DNA of 29,584 bases from contig NPFB01000065.1 of NCBI GenBank assembly GCA_014084085.1, positions 151,275 to 180,858 on the forward strand, in the 5' to 3' direction. A model generated the notes under the pieces. The model did no database searches and had not been told where the DNA came from. It saw nothing but the letters and a program-made list of their open reading frames with translations. The translations under genes and the position numbers were made by a program. Below are positions 9,198-20,773 of this stretch, in pieces. Position 1 is the first letter of the stretch. Each line of letters opens with the position of its first letter. Source of the stretch: Hondaea fermentalgiana. Taxonomy: Eukaryota; Sar; Bigyra; Thraustochytrida; Thraustochytriidae.

Positions 9198-9427
9198 GAG
9201 GTGGAAAGCGTGACTTCACGGTATGGTCACTCAATAAGAGAACAAGAAGGGAAGAAAAAGCTTATCCATCCTGGCCTTGAGTGAAAGGTATTGCGCCTAA
9301 CATTTTCTGTCCTCATACCCTCCACTTTCTCCCTTTCAGCATCATGACAACAATTTTTTTTATAGACCTAAGTGGAAAAAAAGGATGTGATTCTTCTTTC
9401 TCAAAAATGAGCCAGCAAACTCACTCA

Positions 9428-11083
9428 CTACTCGCGACGCTTGACCACAAGCTGGAGCTCATGGCTGGTTTGCTCCAAGTCGTTGCAGACGCTGATGGTA
9501 ATCATACGCGCATATTGAAATGCGTCCGGATCTTGGCCAGGTGTGAGTTCGAAAGAAAACCTGGAAAGCAACGTCGCCGCAACCATTTTGATCTCAAATT
9601 GAGCCATGTTGGCACCCAGACAAATGCGATGCCCACTTTGGAAAACGGGGAACTTGTAGGAGAAGTCGGGATCCTGTCGGAAAGGAGTCCACGGGATCCA
9701 GCGCTCTGGACGAAAGGAGAGCGGGTCTTCAAACCGTTCCGGGTCGCGGCCAATAGAAAAGGGCGAAAAGCTCAAACGCACGCCCGGTAAGGCACGTGTC
9801 CCATCAGGAAAGACAACCTCCTCAGAAACAATCTTGGTATCCTCGGGAACAGGTGGCGCAAGACGAAGCGTTTCGTAGAGTACTCCATGCAGGTAGGGCA
9901 CCTTTTCAGGGTCCAGGTCCTCGAGTCGAGGGATGCGATCTCCGAAGGCCTCGCGGGCCTCAGCTGCAGCCTTTTCCTGGACCTTGGGGTTCTTGGCGAG
10001 ATAGAGAAACATCCAAGAGAGTGTGCATGCCGAAGTGTCACGACCTGCGATGATAAAGTTGAGAATGATGTCGCTCAGGCGCTTGTCTGAAAGCATTTCA
10101 CCGTCGCGTTGCGAACGGAGGAAATGAGCAAGCAAGTCACGCCTCGAATCCAGCGTCTTGGGGTCCGCGCGGCGCGCTTCTTGAACATAACCCTCCGTCA
10201 CATCCTTGAGGTACTTGCAGTGCTCCCGAAATTCCTTGTGGACGGGGCTAAGTTGTTGCACGAGCCACCAGAGCGGATTCCATTCGCGTCGGTTGGGAAT
10301 GAGCCGTCCGAATGGAAAAGGAAAGGCATATTTGATGAGCACGTAGAGGGGTAACATGGTAAAATGAAATGTCATGAGCACACGATGCGCTCCGTCGAAT
10401 GCAAAGGCATACGGATCCGTGTCGCCCGAGACGGAGTCGACGTCGCGCGCGTAGAAAATCTTTTGAATGGAGTCGAATGTAAAGGAAAAGAACTTCTTTT
10501 GCAGATCGATCGGTTGGCCGCTCTCTGCGTGTTCCTCAAGCACTCGGGTAAGAATCTTGAGTTTTGCGGCAAAGCTTTCCCACATAAGATCCTGAAAGTT
10601 GCCACGCGTGAACAGCTTTGCGGCCGTCTTGCGTTGATGGATCCAGATGGCATTGTCTTCGGGCAGCGAAGATCCATGGCGGATGACAAAGATGCCTTCA
10701 TCTCCGAGCCACTCCCCCATCATGTCAAATACATTGTCCTGACCGGTGCTCATTTTGGTGTTACGGTCGAATTCTGTCTTGAGAAAGTGCTTGATGAACT
10801 CTGGGTCACGCACCATGAGCTCGGGCTCGGGACCATGCGTCTTGATCAGCTTTGCGCCCGGGAACTCTTGGTGAAAGGCCGCCTTGAAGTCGTGAATCCG
10901 CGTGATGTTCTCACGGTACTTCTTCACCAGCACGTCCAGGTCCGCTCCGGGGACGTGGCGCAGCTGCCTCATCTGCCGCTTCGTCTTCCAGATCACGTAC
11001 ACGATCTTGACAAGCGAGTGTACGACCGCGAAGCACGCGTACGCGCGCAGCGCAGCGCGCACCTTCGTCCAGGCGGCGCCCAT
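9428..11083 (-). CDS. Cytochrome P450 monooxygenase, CYP86/CYP4-like
   Basis: A 551-residue microsomal-type P450 and probably a fatty-acid or related chain hydroxylase, judging from its CYP86-like I-helix; the real substrate is unknown. A hydrophobic N-terminal segment (about 10-32) would anchor it in the ER membrane. It has the I-helix oxygen-binding motif AGRDTS (346-351), the K-helix ETLR (404-407), the PERW motif (459-462) and the heme-binding loop FQSGHRICLG (481-490) with Cys488 as thiolate ligand, so it looks catalytically intact. The C-helix region (IWIHQRK, 146-152) is also present. The start at 11083 is the first ATG and leaves a normal anchor. A (GGA)n purine tract lies just upstream in the leader strand. 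It is divergent from the PUS7 gene, so the two probably share a promoter region. Confidence 0.95.
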   Translation of the reverse strand: MGAAWTKVRAALRAYACFAVVHSLVKIVYVIWKTKRQMRQLRHVPGADLDVLVKKYRENITRIHDFKAAFHQEFPGAKLIKTHGPEPELMVRDPEFIKHFLKTEFDRNTKMSTGQDNVFDMMGEWLGDEGIFVIRHGSSLPEDNAIWIHQRKTAAKLFTRGNFQDLMWESFAAKLKILTRVLEEHAESGQPIDLQKKFFSFTFDSIQKIFYARDVDSVSGDTDPYAFAFDGAHRVLMTFHFTMLPLYVLIKYAFPFPFGRLIPNRREWNPLWWLVQQLSPVHKEFREHCKYLKDVTEGYVQEARRADPKTLDSRRDLLAHFLRSQRDGEMLSDKRLSDIILNFIIAGRDTSACTLSWMFLYLAKNPKVQEKAAAEAREAFGDRIPRLEDLDPEKVPYLHGVLYETLRLAPPVPEDTKIVSEEVVFPDGTRALPGVRLSFSPFSIGRDPERFEDPLSFRPERWIPWTPFRQDPDFSYKFPVFQSGHRICLGANMAQFEIKMVAATLLSRFSFELTPGQDPDAFQYARMITISVCNDLEQTSHELQLVVKRRE

Positions 11084-11650
11084 GCTCGTCGTTTCCGTCC
11101 CGCGTCCTCCTCCTCCTCCTCCTCCTCCTCCCCCGCGCCCGCTCCGAGACGCGCCTTCGCCGGGACGCGAAAGCTTGCAGGTCTGTATGCGCGCGCAGAG
11201 AGGTTATCCGTCGATCAGCGATGGGTTATCCAACGCGCGGTGACACACGGCCGCGACGAAGGAAGTATCAACGTTGATCACTCGTTCTACTTGACAGTGA
11301 AGACATCGAGCGCCTTCCGCCCTTCCGCACTTCCAACTTGGGACACCCCGCAAGGTCACAGACGCGCCAGACGCTCCAGAAGTGCCGGCAAAAGGTCCCT
11401 CGAACCGGGACCGGGACCCTCGCGACCCGGGGCTTGATTTCCGAGAGAGGAGGTGGTTCACCAACCAAGCAAAGGTCGAATCCAGACGCGCGCGCGAGCG
11501 AGCTCGGGCGCGGCGTCGCGAGGGGCCGCCGCGACGTCTCGCCTGCGGCAGGGAGCGGAGGGCCTCGGCCGCCGGCTGCGGCCTCCGTCCGGCACGCGAA
11601 GACTCTTTCTGACGGCGGCCGTGCCGACAACTGCAGAGGCTGGGAGCAGG
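11084..11650. other. Divergent promoter region between P450 and PUS7 genes
   Basis: This 567-bp GC-rich region lies between two divergent starts. It holds a (TCC)n/(GGA)n tract at 11105-11131, just before the P450 start. The PUS7 reading frame stays open upstream to about 11453 but contains no ATG before 11651, so that extension is treated as untranslated. I see no TATA box. Confidence 0.6.
11105..11131. repeat. (TCC)n/(GGA)n tract
   Basis: About eight to nine TCC units, 22-48 bp upstream of the P450 ATG. They would read as GGA repeats in the P450 5' leader. Confidence 0.9.
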
Positions 11651-13486
11651 ATGGCCGGCGACGGCGACGACAAGGCGGCCTCGCGGGCGACGGCGAGGCC
11701 CCCAGACGACCGTGATAGGCGAGCAGCGAGCCACCCGGAGGAGACGGAAAAGTACGAGGCTCTACGCAAGAAGTTCATTTTCGAATCGATGGCGCTCGTG
11801 CGCGGCGAGGGCCTCGAAGGCATTGGAGGCGAGCTGAAACAGGCGCCTGCGTACTTTAATGTGACCGAAATTCCCCATGCAGACATCGCAGACAGTGCAG
11901 ATGGGAACAGTGCAAGCGACGTCAAACGGAATCACGTGTGGTTGACACTACGCCGCTCTGGAATGAACACCAAGGATGTCGCCTGGCGGCTTGAAAAGGT
12001 GCTTGGCGTTAATCGCAACTCCGTAGGATACGCAGGGCTGAAAGATCGCAACGCGACATGTACGCAGACCTTTAGTATCGATGACTCTCCTGAGCGGAGC
12101 TTGGAATCGATCAGGGCGATGCTAGAAGCCGACAAGAACACTCCCCGCGTCCAGCTGGTCGGTGAGATCCAACGCGCTTCTCGCAAGCTTCGCAAAGGTC
12201 ATTTGCGTGGCAATCGTTTTCGGATCCTCATCACAAATCTCGCCGTGGACGCGGATGAGGCCTTTGATCGCGCAAAACGCATAGCTGAGGACCTTGCCGC
12301 AAAGGGCGTTGCAAATTATTTTGGTGACCAACGTCTTGGCAACAATGCCAGCACTGCACTTGCGGGCTATCGAGAGCTATCCGTCGCACGTGAGTATATT
12401 AAGTCTGTGGACAATGCGCCAACGTCAACATCACAAAACGAGACTCCCGGAGCATCCGTAAATGTAGACGCCAATTCGGCCAATGACGTCGAGAAGAATA
12501 GTGATGCTTGCCATGAAGATTCCACCACCAACGCACCCACCACCAAAGAGACCGAGGTTGCAAAGGGAGAGGGGTCCAAATTTACCAAGGGCATAGAAGG
12601 CGAGAGCGGCAGTTCGAACGAGACTGCTTCGAGCTCTCAAGGTGCCGAGGCCAAAAAAGAGGCCAAAGAAGGTGAGAGCGGCCAAACGCAAATCGCTCAA
12701 CTTGGTGCCAAGGGCAATGGCACGACAGAGGATCATCACGGACGCCCCGGAAGCAAGAAGCGAAAAGCGTCACGATCTGGATTTTTACGGTATTGTCGCA
12801 AGAACAAGCGGATTCGGACCCGTGGCACCTTTCAATCAGGCTTCAACATGAATGCCTTCCAAAGCGCAGTCTTTAACTCGATTTTGAGTGAGCGTATTCG
12901 TTCATCGATGTTTACGCAAGAAGTGGTTGGCGATATTGTGATGAACCAGACCGGGGGTGCAGCTCGTTTGGTGGACTCCGAGGAGACACTTCCGAATGCA
13001 AAGGATCGTGCGGAGGGCATAACCTTTGCTCTACCACTCGTCGGTGATCGTGGAGGAACCTTTTCCAAGGGTTCGGCGCAAGAGCTCGAAAGCCGCATAA
13101 TCAAAAATGTGTGTGACCTTCCATGGGATGCGTTCTGGCTCTCTCATTTGCGTTCTACTTTGCGGCCAGCCCGACTAAGCTTGGAGCAGTTGGACTTTGA
13201 CGTAAAGAAGGTGTCCTCGGTTCGGGCTTATCTCGATGAGGAACTTTGCCGCACGAAAAGCACCATGCGCGAAGCCGGACCAGACCAGGGTCGCCAGGAT
13301 GCGCAAGAGGGCGGTGTTGCTGGACCTGACGGCAGCGAAGGCAAGGACGGGGAGAATGAGGGCCAAGCTGAACACGATGGGGAGGGTCTTTTGTTCACCT
13401 TTAGCTTACCCAAGGGTGCTTACGCAACAAGTGTTCTTCGAGAGTTCATGACGATCACAACGTCTGATGAAAAAGTAGAAAAATGA
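11651..13486 (+). CDS. PUS7: tRNA pseudouridine synthase, TruD/PUS7 family
   Basis: A 611-residue enzyme of the TruD family, which converts uridine to pseudouridine in tRNA (position 13 in bacteria, several RNA targets in eukaryotes). The catalytic motif GLKDRNA lies at 129-135, with the expected nucleophile Asp132. The NYFGDQRLG motif is at 222-230, the FQSGFNMNAFQSAVFN block at 394-409, GDRGGTF at 465-471 and the closing LPKGAYATSVLREF at 586-599. A low-complexity Ser/Thr/Glu/Asn-rich insert of about 130 residues (251-379) separates the two halves of the catalytic core. It ends in a basic cluster (SKKRK, 368-372) that could be a nuclear signal. A second acidic, Gly-rich insert sits at about 535-578. 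The frame is open upstream without an ATG, so 11651 is the first possible start. Confidence 0.95.
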   Translation: MAGDGDDKAASRATARPPDDRDRRAASHPEETEKYEALRKKFIFESMALVRGEGLEGIGGELKQAPAYFNVTEIPHADIADSADGNSASDVKRNHVWLTLRRSGMNTKDVAWRLEKVLGVNRNSVGYAGLKDRNATCTQTFSIDDSPERSLESIRAMLEADKNTPRVQLVGEIQRASRKLRKGHLRGNRFRILITNLAVDADEAFDRAKRIAEDLAAKGVANYFGDQRLGNNASTALAGYRELSVAREYIKSVDNAPTSTSQNETPGASVNVDANSANDVEKNSDACHEDSTTNAPTTKETEVAKGEGSKFTKGIEGESGSSNETASSSQGAEAKKEAKEGESGQTQIAQLGAKGNGTTEDHHGRPGSKKRKASRSGFLRYCRKNKRIRTRGTFQSGFNMNAFQSAVFNSILSERIRSSMFTQEVVGDIVMNQTGGAARLVDSEETLPNAKDRAEGITFALPLVGDRGGTFSKGSAQELESRIIKNVCDLPWDAFWLSHLRSTLRPARLSLEQLDFDVKKVSSVRAYLDEELCRTKSTMREAGPDQGRQDAQEGGVAGPDGSEGKDGENEGQAEHDGEGLLFTFSLPKGAYATSVLREFMTITTSDEKVEK

Positions 13487-14379
13487 GGTGTCAAGGAGCT
13501 TGCAATTGGTTGAAAACATATTTGTTTCAGAAAAGGTCATGGAAAATGCCTCTTCAAGCTTGCTTTTTGTTTGTTCGTTTGTTATTTGACAAACAGCAGA
13601 GAATTGCCGACGAGCTTCGCGTCTCGTTTGGGGATCCACCTTCTTTATTATCAGTGACATTTCCTCTTTTGACAGCGCACGAGGAGCAAAAATTACAGTC
13701 AGCAGCCTGCGCTGCCTGACCGGAGGGGCTACCTTCCCTCACCTCTTACCAGGACCCAAGCTTGGCAAGCAAGAGTCTCCAATCGACTCCAGATGCGTTT
13801 GTTTGGCGGAATGACCATTCCATAGCTTGAGGTAAATTTTCTCGGAAGGCGCAGGAGAGGAGAGAAGAGGAGACGAGAGGCGGGCAGAGAGTCCTCTCTC
13901 TCTTCCTCTTGCGCGTGCGCTCGCTTGCTCGCTGTGAGGTGACATTCCGCACGGACATCTCACGGGAATACTTGCTTTGATGGCGCTGCTCGCTGATTCT
14001 GTGTATAACCAGCACTTTCGGCTGTGTACGAGTGCAGGCGCTCACGCAGGCGCTCATATTGCCCAAACATCCCTGCATGTATTTGTTTGCATGCACGCAA
14101 AGAGACTTGCTCCATTTTACGGTGGAACTCCTGCTCCATCTTAGTTGTAGCACCTGCAGCAGCCAGCAGCATCATGTCTGTACCGGGCGGAATTTCGCAA
14201 AGATCAATTCCAAGGTGAGCAGATGCGTTCAATCGCTCTTGCGGTTAATTCGCCGCACGCACTTCGAAACACGTGATCAATGTGCAGTATGCCATTTCGA
14301 GAGAAGCAAACGCGAAGGACTGCATGTCTCCACGCGTCTTCGTCTCGCAGCTTGGGATCTTGAGCGATGATGAGCCAGC
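13487..14379. other. Intergenic region between PUS7 and the Na+/Ca2+ exchanger (convergent)
   Basis: The two flanking genes converge here, so both 3' untranslated regions should lie in it. A purine-rich stretch (gagaggagagaagaggagacgagagg) is near 13853-13880. A minus-strand frame with coding-like composition at 13960-14175 is listed separately. Nothing else is recognisable. Confidence 0.5.
13960..14175 (-). CDS. Candidate small protein or 3' exon, unknown function
   Basis: This minus-strand frame reads 71 residues from its first ATG at 14175. It stays open upstream to about 14250 and would then add residues such as LGIDLCEIPPGTD. The part from about residue 13 to 45 is rich in Glu, Arg, Gln and Leu and looks like a helix (MEQEFHRKMEQ...QYERLRERLHSY). 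I do not recognise a family. It starts about 205 bp after the exchanger stop on the same strand. It could be a small gene, an alternative 3' exon of the exchanger, a decayed gene fragment or chance. Confidence 0.25.
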   Translation of the reverse strand: MMLLAAAGATTKMEQEFHRKMEQVSLRACKQIHAGMFGQYERLRERLHSYTAESAGYTQNQRAAPSKQVFP

Positions 14380-16689
14380 CTAGCATCCTTGGGACTGGCG
14401 ATACAAGTCCTGTCCAAGAAAGACAATATAAAGAATGAACATGGAAATGCCGAGCGTCTTGGTCATTTTCCAGCCATTGACGGCGATCGTGATGATTACA
14501 GAGAGAAGCATCGCGATGAGAATTACCACGGACCAAAGAAGATCTGTACCAACAACCTCAACGGGGGCGTTGGGGTGTATTAGGTCGTAAAAGAGCCATG
14601 GAATGGGAAGACCGATGAGAATGTCAAAAATATTGCTGCCGATCGATGAGGAAACAGCCATATCGCCAAACCCCTGGCGAGCCACAATCACGCTGGTAAT
14701 GAGATCAGGAATGCTTGTGCCGGCGGCCAAAAAGGTCGTGCCCATGACTGACGGAGGAACGCCAATGGCATCGCCCAGCAATACTGCCATAAAAACCATG
14801 ACGTAGGAGTAGGCCGCGATCCATGTGATGCTCAGCCCCCAGGTGATTGGGTAGAGGTTCTCCCTACCTTCCCGCCTCACGTCCGGGATCGTGAGCCACA
14901 GAGGGATAACGATGGGCGCGGTGAGGATAAAAAAGGCTCTTCCAGACCACGAACTAGGCCACTCGAGTTCCAGCGGCCCCCCGTCCTCCTCGCAACTGGT
15001 CACCTCCTCGAGAACATCCTGCCAGAGCATCGATTTTCGGAACCACTTGAGGAAAACCTCTTCTGAGACCTTGCCATTTTCATCCACTTGGAACTCTTCG
15101 AGGGCCTTGTCAATGTCTTCCTCTGTATAGGGAGGCGTGCCGCGATCTTTTTGCATGGATTGTATAACAGCGGCGATCTCTTCGCGATCGAGATGATTGT
15201 CTCCCGATGTGTCCATGATCTTAAAAAAGCGGTGCGCTTCGGCGAGAATTCTGTGCTCGCTCTGCACGTACCAGCTGGTAAAGGTCTCGAGATCGATGCC
15301 GACGGCAGGGTCAACCTCCAGGTCCTCAAAGACGCGGTTGACTTCTTCTTTGGTAGGTTCCGATCCGGTGAGATCGCGAAGAACCTGCTGCATTTCCTCC
15401 AGCTCAATGTGGCCCGAAAGATTGAGGTCAAGACGATTGAATGTCTCCCGAACATCGCCTCGGACGCCGGAGATGAGATGAAACCTGGCATGATCGAGAA
15501 CGTTGCCCTCTTTGAGCATGAGATGAAGCAGGCCAGATCGGAACTGATTGGGCCTGCCAAACGGATTCGAATGGCGACGGGCCTTGTAGACCTCATTCGG
15601 GCCGTGCACACGGTGCTCGCCGTCCGGTGAGGTCGGAAGCGCGCTCTCAGGAATGACTTGCGCAGAGGTGATGGGAGCAGCACCTTTTCGGCAGTTGCGA
15701 TTAAGAAACCTCTCTGCGACGGCCTGAAGACGGTGATTGAACTTCATGATGGTCACATACAAGGCGTACATGCCAAGAAGCAAGCATGCCTCCCACCAGA
15801 GGATGTACGTCGACGTTGTGTTTGGGCCTATCTCCTGGTGCTGGTTGGAGTAGACGAGGGCCAGGACCGAAAGCGAGATGGCATAAAAGGAAGAATCCCG
15901 CGCTAGGGGCCACCACGTCAGCGTCAGGACTTCCTTGGAGAAGAGAGCGCACATGCCAATGACGAAAAGCACGTTGAAGACCGCGGAGCCGACAATGGTA
16001 CCAAAGCCAACGTTGCTGCGCGACAAAAAGGTGCCGATGATGGAGGTGAAGAGTTCGGGAGCTGACCCACCCGCGGCCATGAGCGTTGCGCCCGCAACAT
16101 CGTTGGAGAGCTCGAAGCGCTCCACCATTACCTCGAGCGCAGGCACGAAAAACTCGTCGCAAACAATTGCCAACCCAGCAAACATGTAGACTAGGATCAC
16201 CGAGTAAACAATGATGCCCTCAGCTCTGCAGGGGTCGAAAGGCGGCGAGGGGTACGACTGGTAATCAGTAAAGTCGACAATACAGACGCTCTCATCACTT
16301 GTCGCAGAGACAGTCTTGGCCCACTCATTGAAGATGAGCGTGTCTGTGATAGTCTGGTTGATGCGAGTTTCCACGTTAGGGAAGCCAGCATCACAGAAAT
16401 CACGGATCACAGGCCCCTCAACAACACCGGAGAGGAGACGCCTCTTTAGGCTCGCCTGCAATTCGCCTTGGCTGGATCCACCGCTGAAATGGTTTATAGT
16501 GGCCACAAGAGCGACAATTGCAAACGCAGCAAATGTAAGGCAGCCGCGTGCTTTATAGCGCAAGGCACGTGTCGTCTGGCCTGATAGACGTGGTCTTGCT
16601 CTACTTTTTGCGAGGTGTAGAGACCTGTTCAAGGATAGCCTCGCAGGCCTAGGTTTTGCCTGTCTCATGGGAGTGTGTTGAAGGTCCAT
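14380..16689 (-). CDS. K+-dependent Na+/Ca2+ exchanger (NCKX-like) with EF-hands
   Basis: A 769-residue cation/Ca2+ exchanger that would export or sequester Ca2+ in exchange for Na+. A signal-anchor-like segment is at about 50-66. The alpha-1 repeat (about 198-246) holds GGSAPELFTS with Glu212 and GTIVGSAVFN. The alpha-2 repeat (about 648-694) holds AAGTSIPDLITS with Asp662 and GSNIFD with Asp689, a pattern typical of the K+-dependent group. The central loop (about 318-585) carries a calmodulin-like set of four EF-hands. EF1 (421-432, DLNLSGHIELEE) and EF3 (493-504, DTSGDNHLDREE) are canonical; EF2 (about 458-469) and EF4 (about 534-545) lack key ligands. Direct Ca2+ control through this loop is inference. 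The first ATG is at 16689; Met8 is an alternative. Confidence 0.9.
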   Translation of the reverse strand: MDLQHTPMRQAKPRPARLSLNRSLHLAKSRARPRLSGQTTRALRYKARGCLTFAAFAIVALVATINHFSGGSSQGELQASLKRRLLSGVVEGPVIRDFCDAGFPNVETRINQTITDTLIFNEWAKTVSATSDESVCIVDFTDYQSYPSPPFDPCRAEGIIVYSVILVYMFAGLAIVCDEFFVPALEVMVERFELSNDVAGATLMAAGGSAPELFTSIIGTFLSRSNVGFGTIVGSAVFNVLFVIGMCALFSKEVLTLTWWPLARDSSFYAISLSVLALVYSNQHQEIGPNTTSTYILWWEACLLLGMYALYVTIMKFNHRLQAVAERFLNRNCRKGAAPITSAQVIPESALPTSPDGEHRVHGPNEVYKARRHSNPFGRPNQFRSGLLHLMLKEGNVLDHARFHLISGVRGDVRETFNRLDLNLSGHIELEEMQQVLRDLTGSEPTKEEVNRVFEDLEVDPAVGIDLETFTSWYVQSEHRILAEAHRFFKIMDTSGDNHLDREEIAAVIQSMQKDRGTPPYTEEDIDKALEEFQVDENGKVSEEVFLKWFRKSMLWQDVLEEVTSCEEDGGPLELEWPSSWSGRAFFILTAPIVIPLWLTIPDVRREGRENLYPITWGLSITWIAAYSYVMVFMAVLLGDAIGVPPSVMGTTFLAAGTSIPDLITSVIVARQGFGDMAVSSSIGSNIFDILIGLPIPWLFYDLIHPNAPVEVVGTDLLWSVVILIAMLLSVIITIAVNGWKMTKTLGISMFILYIVFLGQDLYRQSQGC

Positions 16690-18976
<2,287 letters not shown>

Positions 18977-19515
18977 CTGCACCATGTACTACCCTACCCT
19001 GCCCCCCTTCCACCTTTTTCCTTCTTTCTTTCTTTCCTTTATAATGATATACAACATACATTCGCAAGGCGAGGCCGCGCGGCCCCGGAGAGTGCCAGCC
19101 GGGCGAGCGCCGACAGCGGGTTGCGCTGGCCTCAGCGGAGTTCTCGACAAACGTATTCATGCATGCATGCAAAGATGCATGCTAACGGGATGGTAAAACA
19201 GAATATCAAAATATATGTTTGGCGTGCCTGCGCGCTGCGCGAATGCTTGAAAATGAAAATACTCGAACGCTTTTCTTGTCCTGACTTGCACACAAGCTCT
19301 CTCGTTCTTTTCAGACTTGACTTGACGAAACCAGGGGAAGCGCTTGGTCATTTCTCCCTCAGGCATCAGTCCAGTCAGCGTCGTCCGAGATCACCTCCTT
19401 CTCGGTACTAAATAGCTAAAGGCTCATCTTGTGTTTCGCATTGCGTCGCCACCTCACGCCGTTGTACGATGGCTGAGCCATAAGCTGGTTGAGCCATGAG
19501 CTGGCGCAAGTGAGA
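18977..19515. other. Convergent 3' region between H4 and RAB5
   Basis: Both neighbours end here. After H4 comes a pyrimidine-rich stretch (18995-19040). An alternating atgcatgc run is at 19158-19182. A 15-bp near-perfect duplication (tgagccataagctgg / tgagccatgagctgg) occupies 19474-19504, close to the RAB5 stop. I see no gene. Confidence 0.6.
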
Positions 19516-20773
19516 TCAGCAGGCACAATTGGTTTCATCATTGTCTGCGCCCATGAGATTGATGGCGTCATCCTGTTCCGGCGCCGGAGCTGCTCGCGGG
19601 AGCCGCTTAGCCACAGTCGCAAAAAGTTCCGTCACATTGAAGTTGCTCTTTGCCTACGGGCCCCAACATTCGTCAGCAAACTTTTGCGCGCCGTACAAGC
19701 GATTTTCACCGCGGGTGGGGAAGCAGCAAGACCGAGAGTGGTCTAGTCTAGTCTCCCGGAGCCCCGAAAGCGAAATAAACAAGACATAACGTACCGAGGT
19801 CTCCAAAAACAAGAGTCCATTGTCTGTGGCGTACTGTTGAGCGTCTTCCTCGCTCACGTCGCGCTGCGAGCTCAAGTCTGCCTTGTTACCAGCGAGGGCA
19901 ATAACCATGTCGGAGCTTCCGCTCTGCTGTAACTCGGCTACCCAGGCCTTGGCACGTTCGAACGATTGCTTCGAGGTGATGTCGTACACAACAATGGCCG
20001 CCTTGGCACCGCGGTAATACTACTCCACCAAAACAAAAGGAAAAAGTGGGGGGAAGGGGGGAGGAGAAAGTTAGCAACGCAATTCCATGCAACGCAATTT
20101 CCAACGCAACGCAAAGCCATTGAAACGTAGAAAATTGCGCATCAATACGTACCATGGGCGCAAGACTATGGTACCTTTCCTGACCGGCGGTGTCCCAAAT
20201 CTCAAACTTGATCGTGTTTCCATCGACAATTACACTCTGTACGCGCAGAAAAGACAAAAGCCACCCATGATGAAAAGTTCGCATCGCGTACGTAATTATA
20301 AGTCAGTCAGTCTCGGCTATTGCACGTCTCTTTTGCTTTTTGCAGGCATTGCATCAGGAGAGCCTCGCCCGCCATCTTCGCCAGGTTCTTTCTTCGAGGC
20401 GTCCGACTCTCTGTGTCTGCTGACCAAGGCCGGTCGGTTGTCGCAAGACACGTTTGCGCGCCCGTGAGGCCTCGCGCGACGGCATGCCGGCGTCTCCTGC
20501 GCCGCTCCCCTCGCCGCAGGCGGACGAGCCGCTCGCGCGCGGGCGCAGCTTCGCAGAAGACCTCGCCAGGCTCGTGGCGCGCGAGTCGGAGCTGCGGCTC
20601 AGCTCAGCCGTCTACTTTAATCCAACCTAGCGCGGATCACTCACCTGTGTCAAGAAGGCCGCGCCGATGGTGCTCTCCTGGTACTGCAAGAAGGTGCCTC
20701 GCGCGAACTGCAGCGCGATGCTCGACTTGCCGACGGCCGTCTCGCCCAACAGCACGAGCTTGAACTGCGACAT
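19516..20773 (-). CDS. RAB5: Rab5-family small GTPase, four exons
   Basis: I assembled this gene from four exons on the minus strand: 20645-20773, 20153-20236, 20019-19795 and 19653-19516. The introns are 408, 133 and 141 bp, all GT-AG, with donors GTGAGT, GTACGT and GTACGT. All junctions are in phase 0, giving 191 residues. The protein controls early-endosome fusion and traffic. It has the P-loop GETAVGKS (10-17), the Rab5-type switch [12 protein letters not shown] (33-43), [15 protein letters not shown] (57-71, with Gln62 intact), YYRGA, NKAD (116-119) and ETSAK (144-148). It ends in Cys-Ala-Cys, a CXC double-prenylation signal. The start has a good context (gccgccATG). It lies downstream of the polycystin-like gene on the same strand, 0.67 kb away. 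Confidence 0.95.

Larger units (their letters stand above)
8077..9427. other. Intergenic region between P450 3' end and transporter copy 2
   Basis: This region is the upstream flank of transporter copy 2 and the 3' flank of the P450 gene. It holds three copies of an 18-bp palindrome (8364-8531), a TATA-like box at 8850, a (CAA)8 run at 8910-8933 and a GGCT microsatellite at about 8970-9020. A possible small plus-strand gene is listed separately at 8934-9197. A 211-codon plus-strand frame and a 93-codon minus-strand frame cross the palindromes, but neither has a recognisable domain. Confidence 0.5.

Noticed and set aside
10364..11437. 357-codon plus-strand frame opposite the P450 gene
   Set aside because: It lies almost wholly antisense to a P450 with intact motifs. 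It has no domain, and such frames are common opposite GC-rich genes.
11453..11650. N-terminal extension of PUS7 resembling a mitochondrial presequence
   Set aside because: The frame is open but has no ATG before 11651; the upstream start would need GTG. The Arg-rich look follows from GC-rich DNA.
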